Shown: positions 8,973 to 20,180, counted from the first letter of the stretch. The stretch: DNA of 55,229 bases from DATKPC01 sp035524275 (GCA_035524275.1 DATKPC010000103.1:1-55229); one strand, 5' to 3'. Numbers and translations are program-made. Notes: generated by a model not told the origin, from the sequence alone.

Positions 8973-10190
8973 GTGCAACTCGATTTCCTGCCGTCGTGGC
9001 CCCCGGTCTGGCCGAGCATGGTCGCCCTCGGCGTCCTGGCCTTCCTTTCGCTTGCGCTCGGCGAATTCGCGGCGCGCGTGCTGCGCCTGCCGCGGATGCT
9101 GGGCTACCTGGCGGCCGGCGCGCTGTTCGGGGCCGGCGGGCAGGTGCTCGACGGCCTGCAGATCGAAGGCCCGCCGCGGCGCACGCTCGACCTGGCGCTG
9201 GATTTCGCGACCGCCTTCGTGCTGTTCGACCTCGGCCATCGGGTCTCGTTCGGCTGGCTTCGGCGCAATCCGGCGCTGATCGCCTCGAGCCTCGCGGAGT
9301 CGACGGCGACGTTCCTGCTGGGCTTCGCGTCGCTGCGGTGGTGCGGGCTCGCGACGCTGCCGGCCGCGCTGCTGGGGGCCGTCTCGATCGCGACCTCGCC
9401 CGCGATCGTCCTGTCGATCACGCGCGAGCTGCGGACGCAGGGCCAGGTGACCGAGCGCACGCTGCTCCTCACCGCGCTCAACTGCATCTACGCGATCGTC
9501 GTCTCGACGCTGATGCTGGCGTGGGCCCACTTGCAGTACCGCGGGACGCTCGGCGCCTACGTGCTGCAGCCGCTGTATCTCGTCATCGGGTCGGCCGTGC
9601 TCGCGGCGGTCGCGGCGCGCATCCTCGTCGCGGTACTGGCCACGGCGGTCGAGCGCGATCGCGGCGCGCAGATCATGACGATGCTGGCGCTCGTCGCGAT
9701 CGTCTTCGGCGTCGCGCAGGCGCTGCGGCTGTCGCATCTGCTCACGCTCCTGGCGTGCGGCGCGTTCGTCCACATGTTCGACCGGCGGCGCCGGCTCGCC
9801 GGGACGGAATTCGGGGTGATGTCGTCGTTCGTTCTCGTGCTGTTCTTCGCGTTGTCGGCGGCCACCGCCGACTTCGACGCGACCACGCTCGCCTGGGGGC
9901 CGGCGCTCGTCCTGGTCGCCGTGCGGATCGCCTGCAAGGTCGGTGGCGTCGCCGCGTTCGCCCGCCTGAGCGGCGTGCGGACGCGACAAGGGATCTGGAA
10001 CGGCGTCGCGCTGGCGCCGATGTCGACGTTGGCGCTGCTGCTGGCGCGCCAGGTCGGCCTGGCCGACGCCAAGCTGGGCGCGCAGATGCAGTCGGTCCTC
10101 GTCGTCGCCGTCGTCGTGCTGCAGGTCGGCGGCGCGCTGGCGCTCACCCGCGCGTTGCGGGCCACCGGGGAGGCCCGCGGCACGCCATGA
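8973..10190 (+). CDS. Cation:proton antiporter, CPA2/Kef type without RCK domain
   Basis: From the GTG at 8973 this is a 405-residue integral membrane protein with about 12 hydrophobic segments. The second holds LPRMLGYLAAGALFGAGG, typical of monovalent cation:proton antiporter-2 proteins, and a charged FDLGHRVSFGWLR follows. The C-terminal RCK/TrkA-N nucleotide-binding domain of full Kef systems is absent, so gating differs. The substrate cannot be told. An upstream GTG at 8922 would add 17 polar residues and is less likely. The stop overlaps the start of the next gene (ATGA), so the two are translationally coupled. Confidence 0.82.
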   Translation: MQLDFLPSWPPVWPSMVALGVLAFLSLALGEFAARVLRLPRMLGYLAAGALFGAGGQVLDGLQIEGPPRRTLDLALDFATAFVLFDLGHRVSFGWLRRNPALIASSLAESTATFLLGFASLRWCGLATLPAALLGAVSIATSPAIVLSITRELRTQGQVTERTLLLTALNCIYAIVVSTLMLAWAHLQYRGTLGAYVLQPLYLVIGSAVLAAVAARILVAVLATAVERDRGAQIMTMLALVAIVFGVAQALRLSHLLTLLACGAFVHMFDRRRRLAGTEFGVMSSFVLVLFFALSAATADFDATTLAWGPALVLVAVRIACKVGGVAAFARLSGVRTRQGIWNGVALAPMSTLALLLARQVGLADAKLGAQMQSVLVVAVVVLQVGGALALTRALRATGEARGTP

Positions 10191-11335
10191 CCGAATCCCT
10201 GGAATTCAAGCGTTCGAACGCGCTGTCGATGGGCGTCGAACTGGAGCTGCAGGTCGTCGACCGGCGCACCGGCGACCTGACCCGTGGCGCGCCGGACCTG
10301 ATCGCGCTGCTGGCGCGCAAGCCGGTGCCGGGCGAGGTGAAGCCGGAGATCACCGAAAGCATGATCGAGGTCAGCACTTCGGTGCATTCGGCCTACGGCC
10401 CGCTGCTGCAGGAACTGCAGGCGATCCGCTCGGCGCTGACCGCCGCCGCCGACACGCTCGACCTGCACGTCGGCGGCGGCGGCACGCACCCGTTCCAGCG
10501 CTGGTACGAGCGGCAGATCTACGACCGCCCGCGCTTCCGCCACGTCGCCGGCCTCTACGGCTACCTGGCGAAGCAGTTCACCGTGTTCGGTCAGCACGTG
10601 CACATCGGCGTCGAGGACGGCGACCGCGCGCTGAAGCTGCTGCATGCGCTGGCGCGCTATGTCCCGCATTTCATCGCGCTTGCCGCGTGCAGCCCGTACT
10701 ACCAGGGTTCCGATACGGCGTTCGACTGCTCGCGCCTCAATACGGTGTTCGCGTTCCCGCTGAGCGGCCGCGCGCCCTTCGTCACCGACTGGGAGGGCTT
10801 CGAGCGCTACTTCGGCAAGCTGCGCGCGCTCGGCGTCGTCGAGAGCATGAAGGACTTCTACTGGGACATCCGACCGAAGCCGGAGTACGGGACGATCGAG
10901 GTTCGCGTCTTCGACACGCCGCTCACGGTCGACCGTGCGGCCCAGCTGGCGGCCTACGTCCAGGCGATCTGCGCGTTCCTGGCCGACCAGCGCGTCTTCC
11001 CGCAGTCGGAAGACATCTACCTCACGTATTCATACAACCGCTTCCAGGCCTGCCGCTTTGGCCTCGAGGGCCAGCTGATCGATCCGCTCGCCGGCAGTGT
11101 CGTGGCCGTGCACCAGGACGTCATCGCGACGGTGGAGCGCATTCGCCCCTACGCGCGCGCACTGCAATCCGATGCCGCGCTCGACGCGATCGAGCGGATC
11201 GCGCGCGGTGGTGGCAACCATGCGCGCTGGCAACGCAGCGTCTTCCAGCGCACGCGCTCGCTGGCGGAGCTGGTCGGCGAGAGCTGCGAGGCGTGGCGGC
11301 GCGTCGACGCCACCGACGGCATCGCCAAGGGCTAG
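10187..11335 (+). CDS. ybdK: Carboxylate-amine ligase, YbdK/GCS2 family
   Basis: A 382-residue protein of the GCS2 glutamate-cysteine ligase-like family (E. coli YbdK has 372). Signature segments are MGVELELQVVDRRTG near the N-terminus (ATP/Mg-binding glutamates), GGGGTHPFQRW, FGQHVHIGVEDGD and DIRPKPEYGTIEVRVFDTP. YbdK proteins have weak gamma-glutamylcysteine synthetase activity in vitro and an unknown main substrate. It overlaps the antiporter stop by four bases. In Burkholderiales the same pairing of a Kef-like antiporter with this ligase is common, which hints at a thiol or osmotic stress role; that is inference. Confidence 0.92.
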   Translation: MTESLEFKRSNALSMGVELELQVVDRRTGDLTRGAPDLIALLARKPVPGEVKPEITESMIEVSTSVHSAYGPLLQELQAIRSALTAAADTLDLHVGGGGTHPFQRWYERQIYDRPRFRHVAGLYGYLAKQFTVFGQHVHIGVEDGDRALKLLHALARYVPHFIALAACSPYYQGSDTAFDCSRLNTVFAFPLSGRAPFVTDWEGFERYFGKLRALGVVESMKDFYWDIRPKPEYGTIEVRVFDTPLTVDRAAQLAAYVQAICAFLADQRVFPQSEDIYLTYSYNRFQACRFGLEGQLIDPLAGSVVAVHQDVIATVERIRPYARALQSDAALDAIERIARGGGNHARWQRSVFQRTRSLAELVGESCEAWRRVDATDGIAKG

Positions 11336-11379
11336 CGCGTTCGCCTGGCGGCGACAAGCCGCGCGCCGCACGTCGAAAA

Positions 11380-12120
11380 CTACGGCGTGCCGGATTCCGA
11401 GGCGGCGTCGCCGCGCGCCGGATTGCCGGCCAGCGGCGGGAGCGGCGCGGCGAAGCGGGTCGTCTCCGCGTCGCGCCAGCAGATGCCCGTGTGCAGCCGC
11501 AGCAGCGCGACCCAGTCCTTGAGCCAGAGTTCCGCCGAAGACTGCGAGCCGTAGGCCACGACGCTCGTCAGGCTCAGCGCGAAGCCGAGCGCGAGCGGGT
11601 TGACCCGCGGATGCGGACGGCCGACGTAGCGCCACGCGAAGATCGAGAACGCGGCGAGCCCGATCGCCAGGCCGATCACGACCTCGGCTTCCGAATGCAT
11701 GTGCAGCACGACGCGTGACGTCGCGACGAGTGCGACCAGCGCGACCCAGCCGCCGAGCCACAGCGGACGCAGCACGCGCGGCGTGTGGGTCGCGAGCACG
11801 AGCGCGATCGTGCCGTAGACGATCGTCGAGCCGCCGACGTGCCCGCTCGGGCTGCGCACCAGCAGCCGCCACGTGGCGCCACACGACAGCAGCGTCAGCT
11901 TGAGGACCGCCAGCGTCGCGAGGCAAAGCACGAGCGCGCCGAGGAAGGCGGCCGCGGCGGCGCGCGATTCGGAGCGCCACAACGTGAACGCGACGACCAC
12001 CGACAGCGGCAGCAGCAGGTCGAGGTCGCCGAAATTCGTGACGAGTCGAAGGAAGTGGATCAGCATCGGGAGGAACATTAGCCACGCGCGGCTTCCGCAG
12101 CGCACCAAAGGATACCGCAT
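11380..12120 (-). CDS. Membrane-associated phosphatase, PAP2 family
   Basis: This 246-residue protein has about five or six membrane segments and the PAP2 catalytic boxes in order: K near LKLTLL, VRSPSGHVGG and TSRVVLHMHSEAEV, which supply the Ser/His pair and the phosphate-binding Arg. Members dephosphorylate undecaprenyl pyrophosphate or other lipid phosphates at the periplasmic face. Convergent with ybdK, 44 bp from its stop. The start is uncertain: ATGs at 12120, 12078 and 12066 are all possible and none has a clear ribosome binding site. Confidence 0.85.
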   Translation of the reverse strand: MRYPLVRCGSRAWLMFLPMLIHFLRLVTNFGDLDLLLPLSVVVAFTLWRSESRAAAAAFLGALVLCLATLAVLKLTLLSCGATWRLLVRSPSGHVGGSTIVYGTIALVLATHTPRVLRPLWLGGWVALVALVATSRVVLHMHSEAEVVIGLAIGLAAFSIFAWRYVGRPHPRVNPLALGFALSLTSVVAYGSQSSAELWLKDWVALLRLHTGICWRDAETTRFAAPLPPLAGNPARGDAASESGTP

Positions 12121-12260
12121 TTGTGTTATTCGGGGGTGATCGAGCCGGCCCCCGGCCGGATGTTCGGATCGCGCCGCGATCCGGCGCGGCGATTCGACGA
12201 CACAATTCCGGTGACGCCGAGCCGGACGTCCAGATGCCTGAGCAAGCCCGTGGAAACGCC

Positions 12261-13784
12261 ATGAGCCTTGAAGTCGAAGTCGACCGGATCCTCGACGCGG
12301 TCGGGGTCGATGCATCGCGCCGTCGCGGCGGGTCCCTCGCGGTGACCTCGCCGATCGACGGCAGCGCGATCGGCGCCGTGGCGCCGGCGACGCCCGCGGA
12401 TGTCGAGGCCGCGCTGCAGGCCGCGAGCGCGGCATTTCTCGACTGGCGGACGGTGCCGGCGCCGCGGCGCGGAGAACTGGTGCGCCGGTTCGGCGACGAA
12501 CTGCGCCGCGCGAAGCGCGATCTGGGCCTGCTGGTCACGCTCGAGACCGGAAAGATCGTCTCCGAGGGCCTCGGCGAGGTCCAGGAGATGATCGACATCT
12601 GCGATTTCGCGGTCGGCCTTTCGCGCCAGCTGCACGGGCTGACGATCGCCTCCGAGCGGCGCTCGCACCGGATGATGGAGACGTGGCACCCGCTCGGCGT
12701 CTGCGGCGTCGTCTCGGCATTCAATTTCCCGGTCGCCGTCTGGGCGTGGAACGCCGCGCTCGCGCTCGTCTGCGGCGATCCCGTCGTCTGGAAGCCGTCG
12801 GAGAAGACGCCGCTCACGGCGCTCGCCGTCGATGCGCTGCTGCGCCGCGCGATCGCGAGCTTCGCTGGCGACGCGGATGCGGTTCCGCCCGGCTTGGCGG
12901 CGCTGCTGGTCGGCGGCCGCGAGGTCGCCGCGCAACTCGTCGACGATCCGCGCGTCGCGCTCGTCTCGGCGACCGGCTCCACCGCGATGGGGCGTGCGGT
13001 CGGGCCGCGCGTCGCGGCGCGCTTCGGCCGGTCGCTGCTCGAACTGGGCGGCAACAACGCCGGCATCGTCCGCCCGTCGGCCGATCTCGACCTGGCGCTG
13101 CGGGCGATCGCCTTCGCCGCGATGGGAACGGCCGGGCAGCGCTGCACGACGCTGCGCCGGCTGTTCGTGGCCGGCGGCATCTACGACCAGTTCATGCCGC
13201 GACTGAAGCGCGCCTTCGCGACGGTCCGGGTCGGGGATCCGCGTGAGGCGGCGACGCTCGTCGGCCCGCTGATCGATCGCGCCGCCGGCGTCGCGATGCA
13301 GGCGGCGCTGGACGAGGCGCGCGCCCTCGGCGGTCAGGTGACCGGCGGCGAGCCGGTCGATCGGGGCGGGCGCGGAACGTACGCGCGGCCGGCGCTCGTG
13401 GAGCTGCCGGCGCAGTGCGGGCCGATGCTGCGCGAGACGTTCGCGCCGATCCTCTACGTCGTGCGCGAGGACGACCTCGAGCGGTCGATCGCGGCGCAGA
13501 ACGCCGTCGGCGCCGGGCTGTCGTCGTGCATCTTCACGCGCGACCTGCGCGAGGCGGAGCGTTTCCTGTCGGCGGCCGGGTCCGACTGCGGCATCGCGAA
13601 CGTCAATATCGGGCCTTCCGGCGCCGAGATCGGCGGCGCCTTCGGCGGCGAGAAGGAGACCGGTGGCGGCCGCGAGTCGGGTTCCGACGCCTGGAAGGCC
13701 TACATGCGGCGCGCGACGAATACGATCAACTACGGCGACGCGCTGCCGCTGGCGCAGGGCGTGCGGTTCGACGTCGAAGGCTGA
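12261..13784 (+). CDS. amaB: Aldehyde dehydrogenase, ALDH7 type (piperideine-6-carboxylate / aminoadipate semialdehyde dehydrogenase)
   Basis: A 507-residue NAD-dependent aldehyde dehydrogenase. Catalytic residues are Glu261 in LELGGNNAGIV and Cys295 in GTAGQRCTTLRRLF. The C-terminal stretch SGAEIGGAFGGEKETGG and the following RESGSDAWKAYMRR are the signature of the antiquitin/ALDH7 branch, whose bacterial members (AmaB, Pcd) oxidise piperideine-6-carboxylate to 2-aminoadipate in lysine breakdown. No other lysine genes are nearby, so the symbol rests on family only. Its stop lies 58 bp before rcoM on the same strand. The ATG at 12261 gives the family's usual length. Confidence 0.85.
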   Translation: MSLEVEVDRILDAVGVDASRRRGGSLAVTSPIDGSAIGAVAPATPADVEAALQAASAAFLDWRTVPAPRRGELVRRFGDELRRAKRDLGLLVTLETGKIVSEGLGEVQEMIDICDFAVGLSRQLHGLTIASERRSHRMMETWHPLGVCGVVSAFNFPVAVWAWNAALALVCGDPVVWKPSEKTPLTALAVDALLRRAIASFAGDADAVPPGLAALLVGGREVAAQLVDDPRVALVSATGSTAMGRAVGPRVAARFGRSLLELGGNNAGIVRPSADLDLALRAIAFAAMGTAGQRCTTLRRLFVAGGIYDQFMPRLKRAFATVRVGDPREAATLVGPLIDRAAGVAMQAALDEARALGGQVTGGEPVDRGGRGTYARPALVELPAQCGPMLRETFAPILYVVREDDLERSIAAQNAVGAGLSSCIFTRDLREAERFLSAAGSDCGIANVNIGPSGAEIGGAFGGEKETGGGRESGSDAWKAYMRRATNTINYGDALPLAQGVRFDVEG

Positions 13785-13842
13785 CGCGACGGCGGCGACG
13801 CCGTGGTCCGAGCCCAGGGAACGCAGCGCGAGGAGACCGGAC

Positions 13843-14601
13843 GTGGACATGCGGACCGCAAGCGGTAGCCCGCTTTACCTGCTCGAGCGCAGCGACGTCG
13901 GCCTCGTGCAGCTCGATCGCGAACTGAAGGTCATCGCGATGAACAGCTTCGCGCGGCGCACGCTGCCGGTCGAGGACATGCAGCCGTTCGAGAAGATCGT
14001 GCTGTCGTTCCATCCGGAGCGTTCGCGCGCGAAGGTCCGGTTCCTGCTGGACCAGGCCGAATGCCCGGTCAGCAACCCGCCGCCGATGACGATGATCATC
14101 AACATCCCGGAACGGGTGCTGCTCGTCAAGGTGACGAAGCTCTCCGACCTGCGCGGCGACACGACCGGCTACGCGCTCGTGTTCTACGACATCACCGACG
14201 CGGTCCTGCGCGAGGCCGCGGGGGTCACGCGGGCCGAAGCGAAGCGCCAGCTGCTGAAGATCCCGACCGTCACGCAGAATCGCATCGTGCTCGTCGACGC
14301 GGCCAACGTGCGTTATGTCCGCGCCGAGGGCCACTACACGTGGGTCTACACCGCGCAGGGGGCGAGCTTCTGCAACCTCGCGATCAGCGACCTCGAGGGC
14401 CGCCTCGACAGCGGCTCTTTCCTGCGCATCCACCGCAGCTACGTCGCGAACCTCGACTACGCGGAACAGATAGTCCGCGATGACGGAAAGGTATTGCTGA
14501 AGCTTTCCGGCAGTGACGACCCGGCGCTGCCCGTCGCGCGGACCAGCGTCGCCCGCCTCCTGGCCCATCTCGGCATCGCCGAAACACCGCTCGAGCGCTG
14601 A
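13843..14601 (+). CDS. rcoM: CO-sensing transcriptional regulator RcoM (haem PAS + LytTR)
   Basis: A 252-residue protein with an N-terminal PAS domain (about 15-125) and a C-terminal LytTR DNA-binding domain (about 145-248; RYVRAEGHYTWVYT, FLRIHRSYVANLDY). RcoM is the single-component CO sensor of aerobic CO oxidisers. In Burkholderia xenovorans RcoM-2 the haem iron is held by His74 and Met104 in the ferrous form, with Cys94 as ferric ligand. Here His57 (FHPERSR), Cys74 (ECPVSNPPP) and Met84 (MTMIINIPE) fall at matching places, and the Cys-Met distance is the same. GAGGAG before the GTG at 13843 sets the start. It sits 185 bp before coxM, so it is the probable direct activator of the cox operon. 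Confidence 0.9.
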   Translation: MDMRTASGSPLYLLERSDVGLVQLDRELKVIAMNSFARRTLPVEDMQPFEKIVLSFHPERSRAKVRFLLDQAECPVSNPPPMTMIINIPERVLLVKVTKLSDLRGDTTGYALVFYDITDAVLREAAGVTRAEAKRQLLKIPTVTQNRIVLVDAANVRYVRAEGHYTWVYTAQGASFCNLAISDLEGRLDSGSFLRIHRSYVANLDYAEQIVRDDGKVLLKLSGSDDPALPVARTSVARLLAHLGIAETPLER

Positions 14602-14640
14602 ACCCCCGGCTCGCGGGTACGGCCCGCGGCAGCGGGCTGC

Positions 14641-14714
14641 CGTTCGTGCGCAATGAGACGCGTTTCGTGCGGCCGGCCGCCTTGTTGCGGCGCACTCTCA
14701 CTAAGTTCGCCACG
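14641..14714 (+). promoter_or_regulatory. 21-bp-spaced direct repeats upstream of coxM, probable RcoM/LytTR sites
   Basis: TT-containing octamers begin at 14643 (TTCGTGCG), 14664 (TTCGTGCG), 14685 (TTGCGGCG) and 14706 (TTCGCCAC), exactly 21 bp apart; the first two are identical. LytTR regulators bind direct repeats about two helical turns apart, and RcoM is described as using repeated sites at cox promoters. The array ends about 70 bp before the coxM start, a good place for activation. No clear -10 box is seen. Confidence 0.55.
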
Positions 14715-14786
14715 AACGACGCCGTCGCCGCGGCGCCGCGCGCGCGGCGTCGGGATCGACGCAAGAACACGGAGGAGGCAGTCGAG

Positions 14787-15653
14787 ATGATTCCCGCGGG
14801 GTTCGAGTACCACGCCCCGAGGTCGGTCGACGCGGCCCTGAAGCTGCTCGGCGACCTCGGGCCCGACGCGAAGCTGCTGGCGGGCGGCCACAGCCTGCTG
14901 CCGATGATGAAGCTGCGGTTCGCGCAGCCTTCGCACCTCGTCGATCTCGGCCGCATCGCGGAACTGCGCGGCATCGCGCACGTCGGCGACGAGATCCGGA
15001 TCGGTGCGATGACGACCGAGAACGACCTGCTGCGTTCCGCGCTGCTTGCCGAAAAGGTGCCGCTGCTCGTCGAGGGCGCCGGCTGGATCGCGGATCCGCA
15101 GGTCCGCTACAAGGGGACCATCGGCGGCGACATCTCGCACGGCGATCCGGGCAACGACCACCCGGCGCTGATGCTGGCGCTGGACGCGTCGTTCGTCCTG
15201 GCGGGCCCGTCGGGCGAGCGCGTCGTCAAGGCCGACGGCTATTTCCTCGGCCTCTACGCGACGCTGCTGGAGCCGGGCGAGATCCTGACGCAGGTGCGCG
15301 TGCCGATCCCGCCCGCCGGCAGCGGCTGGTCCTACCAGAAGCTCAAGCGCAAGACCGGCGACTTCGCGACCGCGGCGACCGCGGTGCAGCTGCAGCTGGC
15401 CGGCGGAAGGATCGCCAAGGTCGGCATCGGACTGACGAACGTCGGCGCGACCGCGCTGAAGGCGCGTGCGGCCGAAGACTTCCTGGCTGGCAGGGCCCTC
15501 GACGAAACGGCGCTGCGCGAGGCGGCCCGCCTCGCGATGTCGATCTGCGAGCCGATGGCCGACCTGCGCGGCGACGCCGAGTACAAGACCGCGATGTGCG
15601 GCGAGATGACGCGGCGGGCGCTGCAGGCCGCGCACCAGCGCGCCCGCGCGTAG
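14787..15653 (+). CDS. coxM: Aerobic CO dehydrogenase medium subunit CoxM (FAD)
   Basis: A 288-residue FAD-binding subunit of the Mo-CO dehydrogenase, matching the family length. The flavin-binding motifs are LLAGGHSLLPMMKLR near residues 33-47 and TIGGDISHGDPGNDHPALM near 112-130. A C-terminal CODH-flavoprotein domain follows (GYFLGLYATLLEPGEILTQV, KLKRKTGDFATAAT). It passes electrons from the CoxS iron-sulphur clusters to the membrane acceptor. GGAGGAG ten bases before the ATG is the strongest ribosome binding site of the locus. The M-S-L gene order is that of form I enzymes. Confidence 0.95.
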   Translation: MIPAGFEYHAPRSVDAALKLLGDLGPDAKLLAGGHSLLPMMKLRFAQPSHLVDLGRIAELRGIAHVGDEIRIGAMTTENDLLRSALLAEKVPLLVEGAGWIADPQVRYKGTIGGDISHGDPGNDHPALMLALDASFVLAGPSGERVVKADGYFLGLYATLLEPGEILTQVRVPIPPAGSGWSYQKLKRKTGDFATAATAVQLQLAGGRIAKVGIGLTNVGATALKARAAEDFLAGRALDETALREAARLAMSICEPMADLRGDAEYKTAMCGEMTRRALQAAHQRARA

Positions 15654-15670
15654 GAAGCGAGGAAACGACG

Positions 15671-16156
15671 ATGTCGACGACGCAGAAAGTCACGTTCACC
15701 CTCAACGGCAAGCCGGTGACGACGGACGTGGAGCCGCGCGAGCTGCTGATCCACACGTTGCGCGAGAAGCTGGCGCACACCGGGCCGCACATCGGCTGCG
15801 AGACCTCGCATTGCGGCGCCTGCACGGTCGACCTCGACGGCATGTCGGTGAAGGCCTGCACCGTGCTGACCGTCCAGTGCGACGGCGGCGCGATGCTGAC
15901 GGTCGAGGGGCTCGAGCAGGGCGGCGCGCTGCACGCGATCCAGCAGGCGTTCCACGAGGAGCACGGGTTGCAGTGCGGGTACTGCACGCCGGGGATGATC
16001 ACGCGCGCCTACCGCCTGCTGAAGGAGAACCCGGACCCGTCGGAGCAGGAGATCCGCTTCGGCCTGGCCGGCAACCTCTGCCGCTGCACCGGCTACCAGA
16101 ACATCGTGAAGGCGGTCCAGTCCGCCGCGCGCAGGCTCGCGGCGATGCCCGCGTAG
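15671..16156 (+). CDS. coxS: Aerobic CO dehydrogenase small subunit CoxS ([2Fe-2S])
   Basis: A 161-residue iron-sulphur subunit with both clusters intact. The ferredoxin-like N-terminal domain has Cys43, Cys48, Cys51 and Cys63 (GCETSHCGAC...KAC), and the C-terminal helical domain has Cys102, Cys105, Cys137 and Cys139 (CGYC...CRC). It relays electrons from the molybdenum-copper site of CoxL to FAD in CoxM. It starts 17 bp after coxM behind GAAGCGAGGAAA, and the 52 bp before coxL hold no gene. Confidence 0.96.
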   Translation: MSTTQKVTFTLNGKPVTTDVEPRELLIHTLREKLAHTGPHIGCETSHCGACTVDLDGMSVKACTVLTVQCDGGAMLTVEGLEQGGALHAIQQAFHEEHGLQCGYCTPGMITRAYRLLKENPDPSEQEIRFGLAGNLCRCTGYQNIVKAVQSAARRLAAMPA

Positions 16157-16208
16157 CGGCCCGTCGCCGCGGCGCTCGACCCCACCTTCCACGTATCGGA
16201 GAACCCCG

Positions 16209-18614
<2,406 letters not shown>

Positions 18615-18630
18615 GCGGCGGCGCGACGCG

Positions 18631-19290
18631 ATGAAAGTGGAACTCGAGCGCAGCTATCCGATGCCGGGGTCGGCCGACGCCGCCTGGACGCTGCTGCAGG
18701 ATATCGAAGGCGTGGCCGCCTGCATGCCCGGGGCGCGGATCACCGAGCGGATCGACGCGCAGCGCTACAAGGGCACGGTGTCGGTCCGGTTCGGCCCCGC
18801 CAGCATGTCGTTCCGCGGCGAGGTCGAGGTGAGCGGGATCGATCCGGCCGGCCGCGCGCTGCGCCTCGCGGGCAAGGGAACCGACACGACGGGCGGCTCG
18901 GCGGCATCGATGGAGCTGCAGGCCCGCGTCGTGCCGGTCGACGCGTCGAGCTGCACGCTGGTCGGCACGAGCGAGATGACGATGAGCGGCAAGGCCGCGA
19001 CGTTCGGCGGCCGCATGGCGGGCTCGGTCGCGGACCAGGTGCTGAAGCAGTTCGCCGCGAACTTCGCCGCGAAGCTGCAGGCGCTGCCGCCGGCGCCGCC
19101 GGCGGCCGTCGACACGACGCCCATCGCGTCGTCGCCCATCGCGACGTCGCCGAATGCGGCCGCGCCCGCGCCGGCGCCCGCCGTGGCGCCCTCGCAGGGG
19201 CCCGCGCCGGCGCCGATGAACGGCCTCGCGCTGGCCTGGGCGATCATCAGGGACTGGCTGCGCTCGCTCTTCGCATCGAAGCCGACATGA
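18631..19290 (+). CDS. coxG: CoxG, SRPBCC protein of the CO dehydrogenase system
   Basis: Residues 1-150 form a CoxG-type SRPBCC hydrophobic-cavity domain (MPGARITERIDAQRYKGTV, VADQVLKQFAANFAAKLQ). An Ala/Pro linker of about 45 residues follows, then a C-terminal amphipathic helix (ALAWAIIRDWLRSLF). In Oligotropha CoxG anchors CO dehydrogenase to the membrane, and in mycobacteria CoxG proteins have been proposed to carry quinone to the enzyme. The linker-plus-helix layout fits a tethered carrier at the inner membrane. It starts 16 bp after coxL and its stop overlaps the coxD ATG (ATGA). Confidence 0.9.
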   Translation: MKVELERSYPMPGSADAAWTLLQDIEGVAACMPGARITERIDAQRYKGTVSVRFGPASMSFRGEVEVSGIDPAGRALRLAGKGTDTTGGSAASMELQARVVPVDASSCTLVGTSEMTMSGKAATFGGRMAGSVADQVLKQFAANFAAKLQALPPAPPAAVDTTPIASSPIATSPNAAAPAPAPAVAPSQGPAPAPMNGLALAWAIIRDWLRSLFASKPT

Positions 19291-20180
19291 GCGACGCCCG
19301 CGGCGACGAGATCGCCGCGTTCCGGCGCGATCTCGCGGTCGCCGGCTACATCGCGGAGCCGGCCCTCGTCGCGGCGCTGCTGCTGATGCAGGACCTCGGT
19401 CGACCGCTGCTGCTGGAGGGCGACGCCGGCGTCGGCAAGACCGAAGTCGCGAAGGTCCTGGCGGCGCGGCGCGACACGCGGCTGATCCGGCTCCAGTGCT
19501 ACGAAGGGCTCGACGCGCATTCGGCGATCTATGAATGGAACTACCAGCGGCAGCTGCTCGCGATCAAGCTGCTGGAGCACGACGACCGCGGCATGCCGCA
19601 GAAGGAGCAGGACATCTTCTCGGAGCGCTACCTGCTGGCGCGGCCGCTGCTGGAGGCGATACGCTGCGCGGTGCCCCCGGTCCTGCTGATCGACGAGGTC
19701 GACCGCGCCGACGAGGCGTTCGAGGCGTACCTGCTGGAGATCCTGTCGGACTTCCAGCTGTCGATCCCGGAACTCGGGACGGTCCGGGCGACGACGCGGC
19801 CGCTCGTCGTCATCACGTCCAACGGCACGCGCGAGCTTTCCGACGCGCTGCGGCGCCGCTGCCTGTACCAGTACATCGACTATCCGGACTACGAGAAGGA
19901 ACTCGCGATCGTCCGCGCCAAGGCGCCCGATGCCGGGCCGGACCTGGCGCGCCAGGTCGTCGCGTTCGTCCAGGGCGTGCGCCGGATGGAACTGCAGAAG
20001 CGCCCCGGCATCGCCGAGACGCTCGACTGGACCGCGGCGCTGCTGCGGCTCGGGGTCTCGACGATCGATGTCGACGGTGCCGAGCGCATCCTGCAGACGC
20101 TGGCTGCCCTCGTGAAGACGCGCGACGATCGCGCCGCGTTTCCGCGCGAGGTCGTCGCGCGCCTGGCGGCGGCATGCTGA
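19287..20180 (+). CDS. coxD: CoxD, MoxR-type AAA+ ATPase for CO dehydrogenase maturation
   Basis: A 297-residue AAA+ protein with Walker A GDAGVGKT at 45-52 and Walker B VLLIDEV near 132-138, sensor 1 VVITSNGTRELSDALRRRC and a C-terminal AAA lid. In Oligotropha, CoxD is needed to assemble the copper and sulphur of the active site. MoxR ATPases act with VWA-domain partners, and the next gene (coxE) encodes one. Start and coxG stop overlap by four bases; its own stop overlaps the coxE start, so the trio is translationally coupled. Confidence 0.93.
   Translation: MSDARGDEIAAFRRDLAVAGYIAEPALVAALLLMQDLGRPLLLEGDAGVGKTEVAKVLAARRDTRLIRLQCYEGLDAHSAIYEWNYQRQLLAIKLLEHDDRGMPQKEQDIFSERYLLARPLLEAIRCAVPPVLLIDEVDRADEAFEAYLLEILSDFQLSIPELGTVRATTRPLVVITSNGTRELSDALRRRCLYQYIDYPDYEKELAIVRAKAPDAGPDLARQVVAFVQGVRRMELQKRPGIAETLDWTAALLRLGVSTIDVDGAERILQTLAALVKTRDDRAAFPREVVARLAAAC

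Noticed and set aside
12126..13850. Minus-strand open frame of 574 codons opposite the aldehyde dehydrogenase
   Set aside because: No recognisable family and biased composition; the plus strand carries the full ALDH7 signatures.
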